Part shown: positions 10,894-21,820 of the stretch, piece by piece
Layout of the letters: each line of letters opens with the position of its first letter
How positions within the stretch are numbered: position 1 is the stretch's first letter
Source of the DNA: Penium margaritaceum
Taxonomy: Eukaryota > Streptophyta > Zygnematophyceae > Desmidiales > Peniaceae
Direction: 5' to 3'
NCBI GenBank assembly: GCA_023375785.1
Contig: SZWC01006868.1
Coordinates: 57,135-109,426, forward strand
DNA: 52,292 bases
Notes under the pieces: generated by a model
The model's database searches: none
Seen by the model: the letters and a program-made list of their open reading frames with translations, nothing else
What the model was told of the DNA's origin: nothing
Position numbers and translations under genes: made by a program

Positions 10894-12591
10894 TCACAAA
10901 CTGCACCGGGGTAGTGGTGCCGCTTCTTGCTTTGGTGGTGGTACTTCCACAGGTGGTGGTTTGTCGTCGTCGTTGTCGTCGGAAGAGTCGTCAGACTCCA
11001 AGTCAGACTCGGAAGCCTCGGACGCCTCGGTATCCGCGTCCATGTCAGATGATGCATCATCCTCCGCAACCACTCTCCCATTCCCACCACCTCCTGGCAA
11101 GGCGAGCCAGTTGTCGGGCGCTTGGTCTCCGGACTCAAGCAACACTATCCACTCTCCCGCTTTGGGAGTGAGGGTCGGGTCCAGCAGATCTCCCTTTCCA
11201 AGGGTGCGTTCGTCAAACACGACGTCGCGGCTCCTCACGAGCTTGCTTGCTGCCTGGTCCCAAAGCCGATAGGCTTTGTGTGACGTGTCATACCCAACCA
11301 TGATGCACTTCTTGGAGCGTGCATCGAGCTTGCCTCCACCTTCTCCCGACTGGATCTTCATCCATGCAGTTGACTCAAACACCTTCAGATGAGATGCGTT
11401 GGGTTTCTTTCTCGACCATGCTTCCTGTGGGGTCTTCAGCTGCTTGTCCTGCTCCTTTCCACGCTTCCGCAAGTCGGTCGCTGGTGTGAGGTTCAAGAGG
11501 TAGCAAGCCGTTGTTGCTGCTTCAGCCCAAAAGCGAGGTGGGAGCTTGGCGTCGAAGAGCATGCTTCGCACCATGCCGAGTAGGGTCTGGTTCATCCTCT
11601 CGCCAACGCCGTTGCTTTGGGGGTTGTAAGGGGTGGTTTGCTTGTGGCGGAGGCCATGATGCTTGAGCCAAGGCTTGCATGCCTCGTACTCACCCCCGTT
11701 GTCACTTCGGAGCGCCTTCACCTTCTTGGACGTTCGCCGCTCCACCATGGCGACGAACTCGAGGTGCTTCTCCTTGGCCTCTCCCTTTGTTTTGAGGAAG
11801 TAGATCCACAACTTGCGGCTGTGGTCGTCAATGAAGGTCATGAAGTACTTGCTTCCTTCGTTAGACGGTGTACGGAAGGGTCCACACACGTCACTGTGTA
11901 TCAGTTCCAAGACGTGCTCCGCTGGTTGACCTCCTCTCCCAAACGGCTTCTTCTTTGCCTTTGCTTGGAGGCATGGTTCACTCAATGCACACCCTTTGCC
12001 ATGCTTCATGGTGCACCCTTCCATTCCGCGGACTTCCTCTTGCTCTTGCATCTTTTGCAGCGTGCTGTTGGCCACGTGGCCAGATCGCCGATGCCACAGC
12101 TTACCATCAGTGTCCTTGGTTGATATGGCGGCCGCAGCGGTCGCCAGTTGTGCATCCTTCGGCTCCGGTGCCACTGTCTTGGTGGCACATGCGAGTCCCT
12201 CATCCGATGCCTTGGTGACTTTAGTTTGAAGCACGTAGAGGCCGTCGACTCTTGGAACTTGAAGCATGAGGTCATTTTTGGTGTACAAAAGCTGGATGTC
12301 CTTGTTTTTTAGGGCCACCGCTTCCTTGTTGGTGAACACCACTGTCATGTTGTTGTCAGTGATTTGTGAGACGGACAGCAAGTTGGCTGCAAAAGAGGGC
12401 ATGTACACCACCTTTTGAAGGTTGACTGCCTTCTCCGCACCATTCACGTTGAACGTGATCACCTTGTCCCCTTCGCCCATGGCTTGGACGACGCCACCGT
12501 TTGCACACTTGATGCGCATGACAGACTCGGCCATGGAGACAAATCCACCCTTCTCTTTTGATGAGTGGTGGTTGGTGCCCGAGTCAAGGGC
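10894..12591 (-). pseudogene. pol: Element 1 protease-integrase part of pol
   Basis: An open frame of about 565 codons from ALDSGT to TGA at 10894-10896. It starts with the aspartic protease motif LDSGTNHH, later NLLSVSQ. A GAG-pre-integrase zinc domain follows near 12110-11960 (LWHRRSGH, then SEPCLQAK). There the usual CxxC is SxxC, so one zinc ligand may be lost. The integrase catalytic triad is visible: Asp in HSDVCGP near 11890, Asp in RSDNGGEY near 11690, Glu in NGVGERMN near 11600. The last two are 33 residues apart rather than the usual 35. After the integrase comes a strongly acidic Asp/Glu/Ser linker (about 10940-11060), then the stop. The TGA lies where copia proteins have a basic stretch before RT, fitting a CGA to TGA change. 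The domain could fold but has no working RT attached. Confidence 0.9.
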
Positions 12592-13229
12592 NCGAAGCGA
12601 GAGGCATAGGCTGAGATGTTTGCCTCGGCGCCACTGCGTCGCATGGACTCGTTGCGGACGTGTTCGGCGACAGCCTCGTACGTCAGATCTGCCTCCTTCC
12701 AACCGCCAAATACGGTGATCAAGGACCCCCAGCTTTCCGGCAGCGCCATTAGAAGGATCATGGCACGCATGTTGGAGTCGAGATTCCATTCGATTTGCTG
12801 GACCTCTTGCAGCACGTTGGCGAACGACTGCAAAAATGCGGGAATCGATTCTCCTTCGCTCACCCTCATCGACATCAACCGTTGGAAGATGAAGAGTCGG
12901 TTTGCTAGGGCATTCGATTGATGCACGCGTGCGAGTTTTGCGTAGGCCTCGGCAGCCAACGTGCATCCTGTGATGTGGGAGTGTTGAGTCTTGTTGATGG
13001 ACGTCACAAGAATGGCGAGAGCCATGTTTTTCTTCATCGTCCATGCTGCAAGGTCAGCCGCATGCGTCGTCACGGTCGTATCGGCTGGTGCTATCTCGGT
13101 CCCTTTTAGGATTTCAAGGTAGCCACGCACGTTCGTGACAGTCTCAAACTGCCATTTCCACAAGGAAAAACCTGTCCCCGTGAATTTGGAGATACCCGCC
13201 TCAAGGCGGGTTGGAGTCGGATCCGCCAT
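12592..13229 (-). CDS. gag: Element 1 gag (UBN2 family), 3' end uncertain
   Basis: About 212 codons start at an ATG in a good context (ATGGCGGATCC) 436 bp inside the 5' LTR. The protein begins MADPTPTRLEAGISKFTGTG and carries the copia gag (UBN2, Retrotran_gag_2) pattern: FSLWKWQ and RGYLEIL near the N-terminus, then AYAKL, NRLFIFQRLMSMRVSEGESI and LLMALPESW. It ends at an ambiguous base, N at 12592. The CCHC zinc knuckle normally between gag and protease is missing, and the protease frame starts directly after the N in another frame. Either the element lost the nucleocapsid region or the assembly joined two pieces here. The product would be a capsid-type protein without its RNA-binding finger. 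Confidence 0.85.
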
Positions 13230-13665
13230 TTATTGCGGTGGCTCGTCTTCTCTGCTTCGCTGCTACTCTGCTTCGTTGAGGCCGATGAGGCTGATGAGGC
13301 TGCTGACTGCGACCATTGTCAAAGGTGCAGTTGATTCCGTTGCATACCCCTCCCGCCAATGATCGCCAAAGGTGATGGTGCCGTCATGAGAGAACGGACT
13401 CTGGGTCGTACCACCTTATAAGAAAAAAGGGGTAGAGCTTAATCCCGTTTGGGCTCGAGGGTCTTGTCCAACATGGACAGAGCAATTCCTCATCCCCTAG
13501 TCCGCCACGTGCGCGCATCCTACCTGAAGAAGCCGATGGAGCCGATGGAGCAGATGGAGCCGTCCGATGGTCGTGTCCCTGTTGTACCCGTACGCCCTGC
13601 AAGACCACGCGCTAGTCGGTCTTGGAACCGTGCCTTAGAACCAGAAGTGTGGGCCCATAACCCTT
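13230..13665 (-). other. Element 1 untranslated leader and primer-binding region
   Basis: This 436-bp leader lies between the 5' LTR and the gag ATG. The first bases after the LTR on the minus strand (AAGGGTTATGGGCCCACAC) hold no TGGTATCAGAGC, so the primer tRNA is unassigned; TGGGCCCACA is a possible site. The leader also has short GATGGAGCC repeats near 13536-13567. No separate gene is supported. Confidence 0.6.
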
Positions 13666-13906
13666 TGTCAATGCGCCGGATAGCAACGGTCTAGAAAACG
13701 GGTCCCGACATGGGAGGCCGCCAACCACTCTTGGTATTGCAACCAAGATAACATATCACCCTCGAACTAGGGATCCACACTTTAGGTTTGTTTGGTTTGC
13801 AACATCACGAAGTCCGCATGTTGGTCTTTAGTGTCTACCTTTGGTTGGACACTCTGTGAGGAGTCTCAAAGGCACAAACTGTAAATGGATGCAAGCAAGG
13901 TACAGG

Positions 13907-13914
13907 CTTTTATA
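13907..13914 (-). promoter_or_regulatory. TATA box in element 1 5' LTR
   Basis: The minus strand reads TATAAAAG, conserved with 9164-9171. In the 5' LTR it would drive the genomic transcript of element 1. Confidence 0.6.
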
Positions 13915-14080
13915 CTTGCAGAGCTTTGCTAAAGCTTCAGCTTGTAGTGGTTCCACTGGAGCCAACCTCATCCTACATTCCTACTTGGCGCGTCCTTAGA
14001 CCGCCAAGTGTCATCGTCAGGGCAGGCTCTAGTAAGCTTCCCAGAAGCTTCCTGTCCCAGTTTTGGCCAAAAAGAAAATT

Positions 14081-14146
14081 GCGGCCGTCACGGGGTTTGA
14101 ACCCGCAACCTCTGGTTTGAGACTCCGGTGCCTAATCAACCAAGCC
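14081..14146 (-). other. tRNA-like segment with pol III A and B boxes, 5' LTR
   Basis: This is the second copy of the segment at 9338-9403. The A-box-like TGGCTTGGTTGA and B box GGTTCAAACCC are unchanged although nearby bases differ, and a T-run again follows on the minus strand. The imperfect acceptor and anticodon pairing is the same. Confidence 0.5.
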
Positions 14147-14315
14147 AAAAAGGTATGGTTCCTATGATGAGCCACAGGGGACATACCCATTATGGGCAGT
14201 GCATTCCTGGCCCATCTCAGAACAGACCAAGGGGACATACTTCATAGAGCAGTGCATGCCTTGTCTGTATGTGTAGCTAGCCAGCTAGGCAGTGGACAAG
14301 GTGCACACTATTTCA

Positions 14316-14366
14316 ACACAAAACTCGTTACCACTTGCAACCACTTGCAACCACTCACAACCACTC
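14316..14366 (+). repeat. 10-bp minisatellite resumes
   Basis: CAACCACTTG and CAACCACTCA decamers in the + orientation follow the LTR after a short A-rich junction (ACACAAAACTCG). The gap follows. Confidence 0.9.
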
Positions 14367-15096
14367 NNNNNNNNNNNNNNNNNNNNNNNNNNNNNNNNNN
14401 NNNNNNNNNNNNNNNNNNNNNNNNNNNNNNNNNNNNNNNNNNNNNNNNNNNNNNNNNNNNNNNNNNNNNNNNNNNNNNNNNNNNNNNNNNNNNNNNNNNN
14501 NNNNNNNNNNNNNNNNNNNNNNNNNNNNNNNNNNNNNNNNNNNNNNNNNNNNNNNNNNNNNNNNNNNNNNNNNNNNNNNNNNNNNNNNNNNNNNNNNNNN
14601 NNNNNNNNNNNNNNNNNNNNNNNNNNNNNNNNNNNNNNNNNNNNNNNNNNNNNNNNNNNNNNNNNNNNNNNNNNNNNNNNNNNNNNNNNNNNNNNNNNNN
14701 NNNNNNNNNNNNNNNNNNNNNNNNNNNNNNNNNNNNNNNNNNNNNNNNNNNNNNNNNNNNNNNNNNNNNNNNNNNNNNNNNNNNNNNNNNNNNNNNNNNN
14801 NNNNNNNNNNNNNNNNNNNNNNNNNNNNNNNNNNNNNNNNNNNNNNNNNNNNNNNNNNNNNNNNNNNNNNNNNNNNNNNNNNNNNNNNNNNNNNNNNNNN
14901 NNNNNNNNNNNNNNNNNNNNNNNNNNNNNNNNNNNNNNNNNNNNNNNNNNNNNNNNNNNNNNNNNNNNNNNNNNNNNNNNNNNNNNNNNNNNNNNNNNNN
15001 NNNNNNNNNNNNNNNNNNNNNNNNNNNNNNNNNNNNNNNNNNNNNNNNNNNNNNNNNNNNNNNNNNNNNNNNNNNNNNNNNNNNNNNNNNNNNNNN
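14367..15096. other. Assembly gap (730 N)
   Basis: A run of N inside the decamer array, with decamers of the same orientation on both sides. The true length is unknown. Confidence 1.
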
Positions 15097-15520
15097 CGCA
15101 ACCACTCGCAACCACTCGCAACCACTCGCAACCACTCGCAACCACTTGCAACCACTCGCAACCACTCGCAACCACTCGCAACCACTCACAACCACTTGCA
15201 ACCACTTGCAACCAGATACAACCAATTGCAACCACTTACAACCACTTGCAACGACTCGCAACCACTCGTAACCACTTGTAGCCACTTGCAACCACACACA
15301 ACCACACAAAACCACTCGCAACCACAGGCCACAACTCACAACCACTTGCAACCACTCACAACCACTCGCAACAGCTCGTAATGAGTTGCAACCGATCGCA
15401 ACCACTCACAAACACTCGCAACAACTCGCAACCACTCGCAACCACTCGCAACCACTCGCAACCACTCGCAACCACTCGCAACCACTCGCAACCACTCGCA
15501 ACCACTCGCAACCACTGGCA
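15097..15520 (+). repeat. 10-bp minisatellite, irregular
   Basis: Variant decamers after the gap, including the run ACACACAACCACACAAAACC near 15294-15313 and GCTCGTAATGAGTTGC near 15374. No gene is seen. Confidence 0.92.
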
Positions 15521-17470
15521 ACCACTTGCAACCACTTGCAACCACTCGCAACCACTCGCAACCAGTCGCAACCACTCGCAACCACTCGCAACCACTCGCG
15601 ACCACTCGCAACCACTCGCAAGCACTCGCAACCACTCACAACCACTCGCAACCACTTGCAACCACTTGCAACCACTCGCAACCACTCGCAACCAGTCGCA
15701 ACCACTCGCAACCACTCGCAACCACTCGCGACCACTCGCAACCACTCGCAAGCACTCGCAACCACTCACAACCACTCGCAACCACTTGCAACCACTTGCA
15801 ACCACTCGCAACCACTCGCAACCAGTCGCAACCACTCGCAACCACTCGCAACCACTCGCGACCACTCGCAACCACTCGCAAGCACTCGCAACCACTCACA
15901 ACCACTCGCAACCACTTGCAACCACTTGCAACCACTCGCAACCACTCGCAACCAGTCGCAACCACTCGCAACCACTCGCAACCACTCGCGACCACTCGCA
16001 ACCACTCGCAAGCACTCGCAACCACTCACAACCACTCGCAACCACTTGCAACCACTTGCAACCACTCGCAACCACTCGCAACCAGTCGCAACCACTCGCA
16101 ACCACTCGCAACCACTCGCGACCACTCGCAACCACTCGCAAGCACTCGCAACCACTCACAACCACTCGCAACCACTTGCAACCACTTGCAACCACTCGCA
16201 ACCACTCGCAACCAGTCGCAACCACTCGCAACCACTCGCAACCACTCGCGACCACTCGCAACCACTCGCAAGCACTCGCAACCACTCACAACCACTCGCA
16301 ACCACTTGCAACCACTTGCAACCACTCGCAACCACTCGCAACCAGTCGCAACCACTCGCAACCACTCGCAACCACTCGCGACCACTCGCAACCACTCGCA
16401 AGCACTCGCAACCACTCACAACCACTCGCAACCACTTGCAACCACTTGCAACCACTCGCAACCACTCGCAACCAGTCGCAACCACTCGCAACCACTCGCA
16501 ACCACTCGCGACCACTCGCAACCACTCGCAAGCACTCGCAACCACTCACAACCACTCGCAACCACTTGCAACCACTTGCAACCACTCGCAACCACTCGCA
16601 ACCAGTCGCAACCACTCGCAACCACTCGCAACCACTCGCGACCACTCGCAACCACTCGCAAGCACTCGCAACCACTCACAACCACTCGCAACCACTTGCA
16701 ACCACTTGCAACCACTCGCAACCACTCGCAACCAGTCGCAACCACTCGCAACCACTCGCAACCACTCGCGACCACTCGCAACCACTCGCAAGCACTCGCA
16801 ACCACTCACAACCACTCGCAACCACTTGCAACCACTTGCAACCACTCGCAACCACTCGCAACCAGTCGCAACCACTCGCAACCACTCGCAACCACTCGCG
16901 ACCACTCGCAACCACTCGCAAGCACTCGCAACCACTCACAACCACTCGCAACCACTTGCAACCACTTGCAACCACTCGCAACCACTCGCAACCAGTCGCA
17001 ACCACTCGCAACCACTCGCAACCACTCGCGACCACTCGCAACCACTCGCAAGCACTCGCAACCACTCACAACCACTCGCAACCACTTGCAACCACTTGCA
17101 ACCACTCGCAACCACTCGCAACCAGTCGCAACCACTCGCAACCACTCGCAACCACTCGCGACCACTCGCAACCACTCGCAAGCACTCGCAACCACTCACA
17201 ACCACTCGCAACCACTTGCAACCACTTGCAACCACTCGCAACCACTCGCAACCAGTCGCAACCACTCGCAACCACTCGCAACCACTCGCGACCACTCGCA
17301 ACCACTCGCAAGCACTCGCAACCACTCACAACCACTCGCAACCACTTGCAACCACTTGCAACCACTCGCAACCACTCGCAACCAGTCGCAACCACTCGCA
17401 ACCACTCGCAACCACTCGCGACCACTCGCAACCACTCGCAAGCACTCGCAACCACTCACAACCACTCGCA
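15521..17470 (+). repeat. Higher-order minisatellite block, 15 x 130 bp
   Basis: Thirteen decamers form a 130-bp unit marked by ACCACTCGCG at 15591 and every 130 bp to 17411, giving 15 units. Each unit also holds ACCAGTCGCA and AGCACTCGCA once. A partial sixteenth unit runs to about 17549. Units look identical by eye. Confidence 0.95.
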
Positions 17471-18010
17471 ACCACTTGCAACCACTTGCAACCACTCGCA
17501 ACCACTCGCAACCAGTCGCAACCACTCGCAACCACTCGCAACCACTCGCAACCACTGGCAACAACTCGCAACCAGTCGCAACCACTTGCAACAACTTGCA
17601 ACCACTCGCAACCACTCGCTACCAAGCGTAATCACTTGCAACCACGCGCAACCACTCGCAAACAACCGCAACCACTGGCAACAACTCGTAACCACTCGCA
17701 ACAACTCGCAACCACTCGCAAGCAGTGGCAACCCCTCACAACTACTCACAACCACTCGCAGCCATACGAAAGCACTCACAACTTCTTGCAACCACTCGCA
17801 ACCACTCGCAACCGCACAAAAACCACTCACATCCATTTGCAACCACTAGTAACCACTCGCAACCACTCGCAACCAATCGCAACCACTCGCAACCACTTGC
17901 AACCACTCGCAACCACTCGAAACCACTCACAGCCACTTGCAACCACTCGAAACCACTCGCAGCCACTCACAACCACTCGCAACCACTTGACACCACATGC
18001 AACCACTCAC
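17471..18010 (+). repeat. 10-bp minisatellite, irregular
   Basis: The first 79 bases are a partial 130-bp unit; diverged decamers follow, with GTAATCACTTGC, CAAACAACCGC and ACATCCATTTGC variants. No gene is seen. Confidence 0.92.
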
Positions 18011-18790
18011 AACCACTCGCAACCACTTGCAACCACTCGCACCCACTTCTAACCACTCGTAACAACTCACAACCACTCGCAACCACTTGCAACCACTCGC
18101 ACCCACTTCTAACCACTCGTAACAACTCACAACCACTCGCAACCACTTGCAACCACTCGCACCCACTTCTAACCACTCGTAACAACTCACAACCACTCGC
18201 AACCACTTGCAACCACTCGCACCCACTTCTAACCACTCGTAACAACTCACAACCACTCGCAACCACTTGCAACCACTCGCACCCACTTCTAACCACTCGT
18301 AACAACTCACAACCACTCGCAACCACTTGCAACCACTCGCACCCACTTCTAACCACTCGTAACAACTCACAACCACTCGCAACCACTTGCAACCACTCGC
18401 ACCCACTTCTAACCACTCGTAACAACTCACAACCACTCGCAACCACTTGCAACCACTCGCACCCACTTCTAACCACTCGTAACAACTCACAACCACTCGC
18501 AACCACTTGCAACCACTCGCACCCACTTCTAACCACTCGTAACAACTCACAACCACTCGCAACCACTTGCAACCACTCGCACCCACTTCTAACCACTCGT
18601 AACAACTCACAACCACTCGCAACCACTTGCAACCACTCGCACCCACTTCTAACCACTCGTAACAACTCACAACCACTCGCAACCACTTGCAACCACTCGC
18701 ACCCACTTCTAACCACTCGTAACAACTCACAACCACTCGCAACCACTTGCAACCACTCGCACCCACTTCTAACCACTCGTAACAACTCAC
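18011..18790 (+). repeat. Higher-order minisatellite block, 13 x 60 bp
   Basis: Six decamers form a 60-bp unit marked by ACCCACTTCT at 18041 and every 60 bp to 18761, giving 13 units without visible change. Confidence 0.95.
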
Positions 18791-19563
18791 AACCACTCGC
18801 AACCACTTGCAACCACTCGCAACCACTCGCAACCACTCGCAACCACTCGTAGTAACTTGCAACAACTCGCAGCCACTCGCAACCACTCGCAACCACTTGC
18901 AACCACTCGCAACCACTTCTAACCACTCGTAACAACTCACAACCACTCACAACCACTTGCAACCACTCGCAACCACTGGCAACCACTCGCAACCACTCAC
19001 AATCACTCACAACCACTTGCAACCACACAAAACCACTCGCAACCACTTGCAACCACATCCAACCACTCGCAACCACTCACAACCACTAGCAACAACTCAC
19101 AACAACTCACAACCACTCGTAACCACTTGCAACCACTCGCAAACACTTGCAGCCACTTGCAACCACTAGCAACCACTCGCAACCACTCGCAGCCACACAC
19201 AACCACTCGCAACCAATCGCAACCACTCGAAACCAATCGCAACCACTCGCTACCACTCACAACCACTGGCAACCTCTCGCAACCACTCGCAACCACTCGC
19301 ATCCACTTGCATCCAGTCGCAACCACTCACAACCACTTGCAACTACTTGCAACCAATTGCAACCACTTACAACCACTTGCAATCACTCGCAACCACTCGC
19401 AATGACTCGCAACCACTTGCAACCACTCGCAACCACTTGCAACCACTTGCAACCACTTGCAACCACACGCAACCACACGCAACCACTCGTAACCACTCGC
19501 AACCACTTGCAACCACTCATAACCACTGGCAACCACTAGAAACCACTCGCAACCACTTCCAAC
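18791..19563 (+). repeat. 10-bp minisatellite, irregular, up to element 2
   Basis: Variant decamers ending GCAACCACTTCCAAC against the LTR of element 2. The same 15 bases follow the far LTR at 23268. Confidence 0.92.
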
Positions 19564-20182
19564 TGTCATAAATCGGCATCAAAGAAACTCACTCTGGTCA
19601 CTCAGCCTGGAAAATAGTAGCCTTTCTCAATAATGATTCAGGCTCACATCCGAACCACCTCGGTCACCAACGGTAGGATTTCACGACCATTGAACCAACA
19701 GAGACCAAATCTTCCCCTAATAAAGTGACACTTGTCACCCACGTCCGGCTCATGGAAAGAAGTCGTTGCACATGCGTTTCTTCTGGTCTGTCCATATATA
19801 CCGAGGAGGTTTATTCCCTCGAGTGAACCAGAACAGTTCTGCTCATCCTGTTCCCCTTTGGTTCCGCGGCTTTGCCGCCGTGTCTCCGCTCTGCTGGCTC
19901 CTCGCATTTCCTGTCTTTGCCAGCCCCTCTCAACTCTTCGCTGTGTCACTCTTGCTCCTTCACTGAGCTCTCTTACTCCACCAACCATCACTCATCTCAC
20001 CAGTACTCTCTCTCACATCAACCTGTCTACCTCGGCTACCTTGCGTCTCAACCTTTGTCAGCTTCCGCGACTAACTCCTCGGACCGCTTTCCCCTACGTC
20101 ACTGTGCTGACGTACGCTTGCATATCCTAATGCTTTTGCTTGCGTTTGTTGCCGCTGTTCTCGTGTCTGCATTCTTCTGACG
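19564..20182 (+). repeat. Element 2, 5' LTR
   Basis: Aligns end to end with 22650-23267 with scattered substitutions and single-base indels. It starts TGTCATAAATCGG. The last base is G where the other copy has A, so the expected terminal CA is lost. It contains AATAAA at 19719-19724 and TATATA at 19795-19800. Confidence 0.88.
19795..19800 (+). promoter_or_regulatory. TATA box in element 2 5' LTR
   Basis: TATATA in the context GTCCATATATACCGAGGAGG, conserved in the other LTR at 22881-22886. It is the likely LTR core promoter. Confidence 0.55.
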
Positions 20183-20200
20183 TGGTATTAAAGCATCGGG
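20183..20200 (+). other. Element 2 primer-binding site
   Basis: TGGTATTAAAGCATCGGG begins directly after the 5' LTR. It resembles TGGTATCAGAGC, the initiator-Met tRNA primer site common in plant copia elements, with two changes in the first 12 bases. Confidence 0.7.
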
Positions 20201-20687
20201 CAACATCACCTGGTACCTTGGAATCGCGTCATAGCTCTGCCGCCATCCCTTCTCCATTGCTTCCACTCACATTCCTCTGTCGCCGCTGCCGTCACCTGGT
20301 GCATCTCCGCTTTGTCCGCAGGTGACATTAGCAGCTCTTCCTGGAGAGTTCTCCACGCTGAAGAAATGCCTCGTCGTCCTAAGAGGGCCGTGCGCCCATT
20401 TCCGTGCCCGTGGCTAACAACCGGTGACGTGTCACCTACATGAGCCGCAAGCAACTCAGGAGCCGCCGCCTGCCGTCAACTACCAAGAAGCTTCCCGCCG
20501 TCTGCCATCCGATGTCCCTCGTCACATCTCCCTCTGCCAGCATCTCCTCCTCTTCCATCTTGTCTCACCTGCTTCATCTGCTCCTTCCTCGCTGTCATGC
20601 TCTGTCCGGCTGCGCCCATCACCTCGAGCCGCCTTCTCGCATCGCCTCCTCGCCTCATCAGCAGCTGCAGTCAAGACTGCTGCCGTC

Positions 20688-20902
20688 AGATATTGGACAC
20701 CACCAATCTTCTTGCTCCCATTTCTGAGCCAACTGAGGAACAAGCCGTCACTCTCTTGACTTCAGCGGTCTAGTGCCTCTGCTCGCTGCCTGACTCTCTC
20801 TGTCGCAACCAACCTCTTCTAGTTGACAGGATATCTGACACCACCAGTCTTCCTGCTCCCATTTCCAAGCCAACTGGGGAAGAAGCCGTCACTCTCCTGA
20901 AG
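20688..20902 (+). repeat. Tandem duplication in element 2 leader
   Basis: Positions about 20688-20765 and 20822-20902 share GACACCACCA, CTGCTCCCATTTC-like, CCAACTG-GAA and AAGCCGTCACTCTC blocks about 134 bp apart. The second copy encodes SLPAPISKPTGEEAVTLL in one frame and the first a similar but interrupted peptide. It may be a relic of a duplicated coding segment; no family is recognised. Confidence 0.6.
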
Positions 20903-21179
20903 GCAGAAGAAGTAGTTGTGTCTCTCCACCTCCTTGCTGCGCCGCCTCTCATCGTGCCTTCCTCCGCTCGCGTCACTCCCTACCTCTCCTCTTCAGCATC
21001 ATCCTCAGCCTTCAGCCTTCACTTCTGACATCATCCTCATCTGCTTCCATCACTCCTCATCCTCCTCCTTGCTCCACTCTCCTCGGCTCCATCAGCCGCC
21101 CGCTTCTGCCTCACCTATATCCCTCTGTTGTCAGCATCATCCGCACCGCCCTCTCATAAATCATCAGCATCAGCATCGA

Positions 21180-21810
21180 TTTATCACGCACATGGTTTCG
21201 CCCCTGCACCCACTCATGAATTAATCACGACCTCCGCTCCCGCAATCGCTTCCAACTCGGCACAAGGATCCGCCCGGTCGCATCGCCTTTTCCGCGACGA
21301 CCTGCGCCCACGCCGAAACTTCCTTCAGCACACGCGGCTCGCTCCTGCGCCCACTCCATCATCATCAGCCTCCGCTTCAGCAATCATCATTAGCACCTGT
21401 GGCTAGCACAAGGATCTGCAAGAGCTACCTGCCCGCTTCGGAACAGCCTGCACCCACGCTGGCAACAGAATTCTCTTGGCGCGTTGGCACCTGCCTTCCC
21501 CTTGTCGCATCTTACTCCCATATTTCAACTCGCACACGTGGTTTTGCCCCTGCGCACACTCCATCAATCAATCGTTCCTTGCCATCCGCATCACTCTCAG
21601 CTCGGCACAAGGATCCACCCGGTCGCATCGCCCATTTTGCGACGACCTGCGCCCATGCCGACAAACATCCGTCGTGCATGTAGTTTTGCCCCTACGCCCA
21701 CTCATTTCATCGATTTCCTCCTCCGCTTCTACGTCGCTCTCCTCTTGGCACAAAGGGTCCACCTGGTCGTATCGTTCAAAGTCGTGCGACCTGCCCTCAC
21801 ATCGAAACCT
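21180..21810 (+). repeat. Diverged tandem repeats in element 2
   Basis: About four diverged segments of roughly 130-150 bp share a CACATGGTTTCGCCCCTGC-like start. Three of them also share GGCACAAGGATCC, GGTCGCATCGCC and GCGACGACCTGCGCCC-like blocks (near 21256, 21604 and 21739). They share order and spacing but are substituted, so this is an old duplication inside the element. It makes open frames through here unreliable. Confidence 0.65.
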
Positions 21811-21820
21811 CCATCTGCAC

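Larger units (their letters stand above)
8923..14315 (-). mobile_element. Ty1/copia LTR retrotransposon, element 1 (defective)
   Basis: A 5393-bp element on the minus strand bounded by 650-bp direct repeats that begin TG and end CA. Internal proteins in order are a UBN2-type gag, aspartic protease, GAG-pre-integrase domain, DDE integrase, reverse transcriptase and RNase H. Integrase before RT is the copia order. I counted about 33 differences between the LTRs (about 5%), so the insertion is not recent. It cannot be autonomous: the RT catalytic region is missing, pol has two in-frame stops (TGA at 10894-10896, TAG at 9952-9954), and the gag-protease junction holds a single N with a frame change. 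It sits inside the decamer array, which continues in the same orientation on both sides. No intact 5-bp target-site duplication is visible. Confidence 0.95.
13666..14315 (-). repeat. Element 1, 5' LTR
   Basis: A 650-bp copy of 8923-9572. Differences between the two are scattered point changes. It ends at 14315 next to minisatellite DNA. It carries TATAAAAG at 13907-13914 and the tRNA-like segment at 14081-14146, both on the minus strand. Confidence 0.93.

Noticed and set aside
10204-10914. Plus-strand 236-codon frame and other plus-strand frames over 9.9-12.9 kb
   Set aside because: They are antisense to clear copia pol and gag motifs and match no family features.
8918-14320. 5-bp target-site duplication of element 1
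   Set aside because: Flanks are AAAAA and ACACA. They do not match, so no duplication is claimed.
14192-15405. Long frames across the 730-N gap, and similar frames across the 879-N gap
   Set aside because: They consist mainly of unknown residues from N and have no independent support.
19872-20325. Short hydrophobic frames in the element 2 LTR (for example near 20140-20325)
   Set aside because: They lie within non-coding LTR sequence, are C/T-rich by composition and are not conserved as open frames with the same start in the second LTR.
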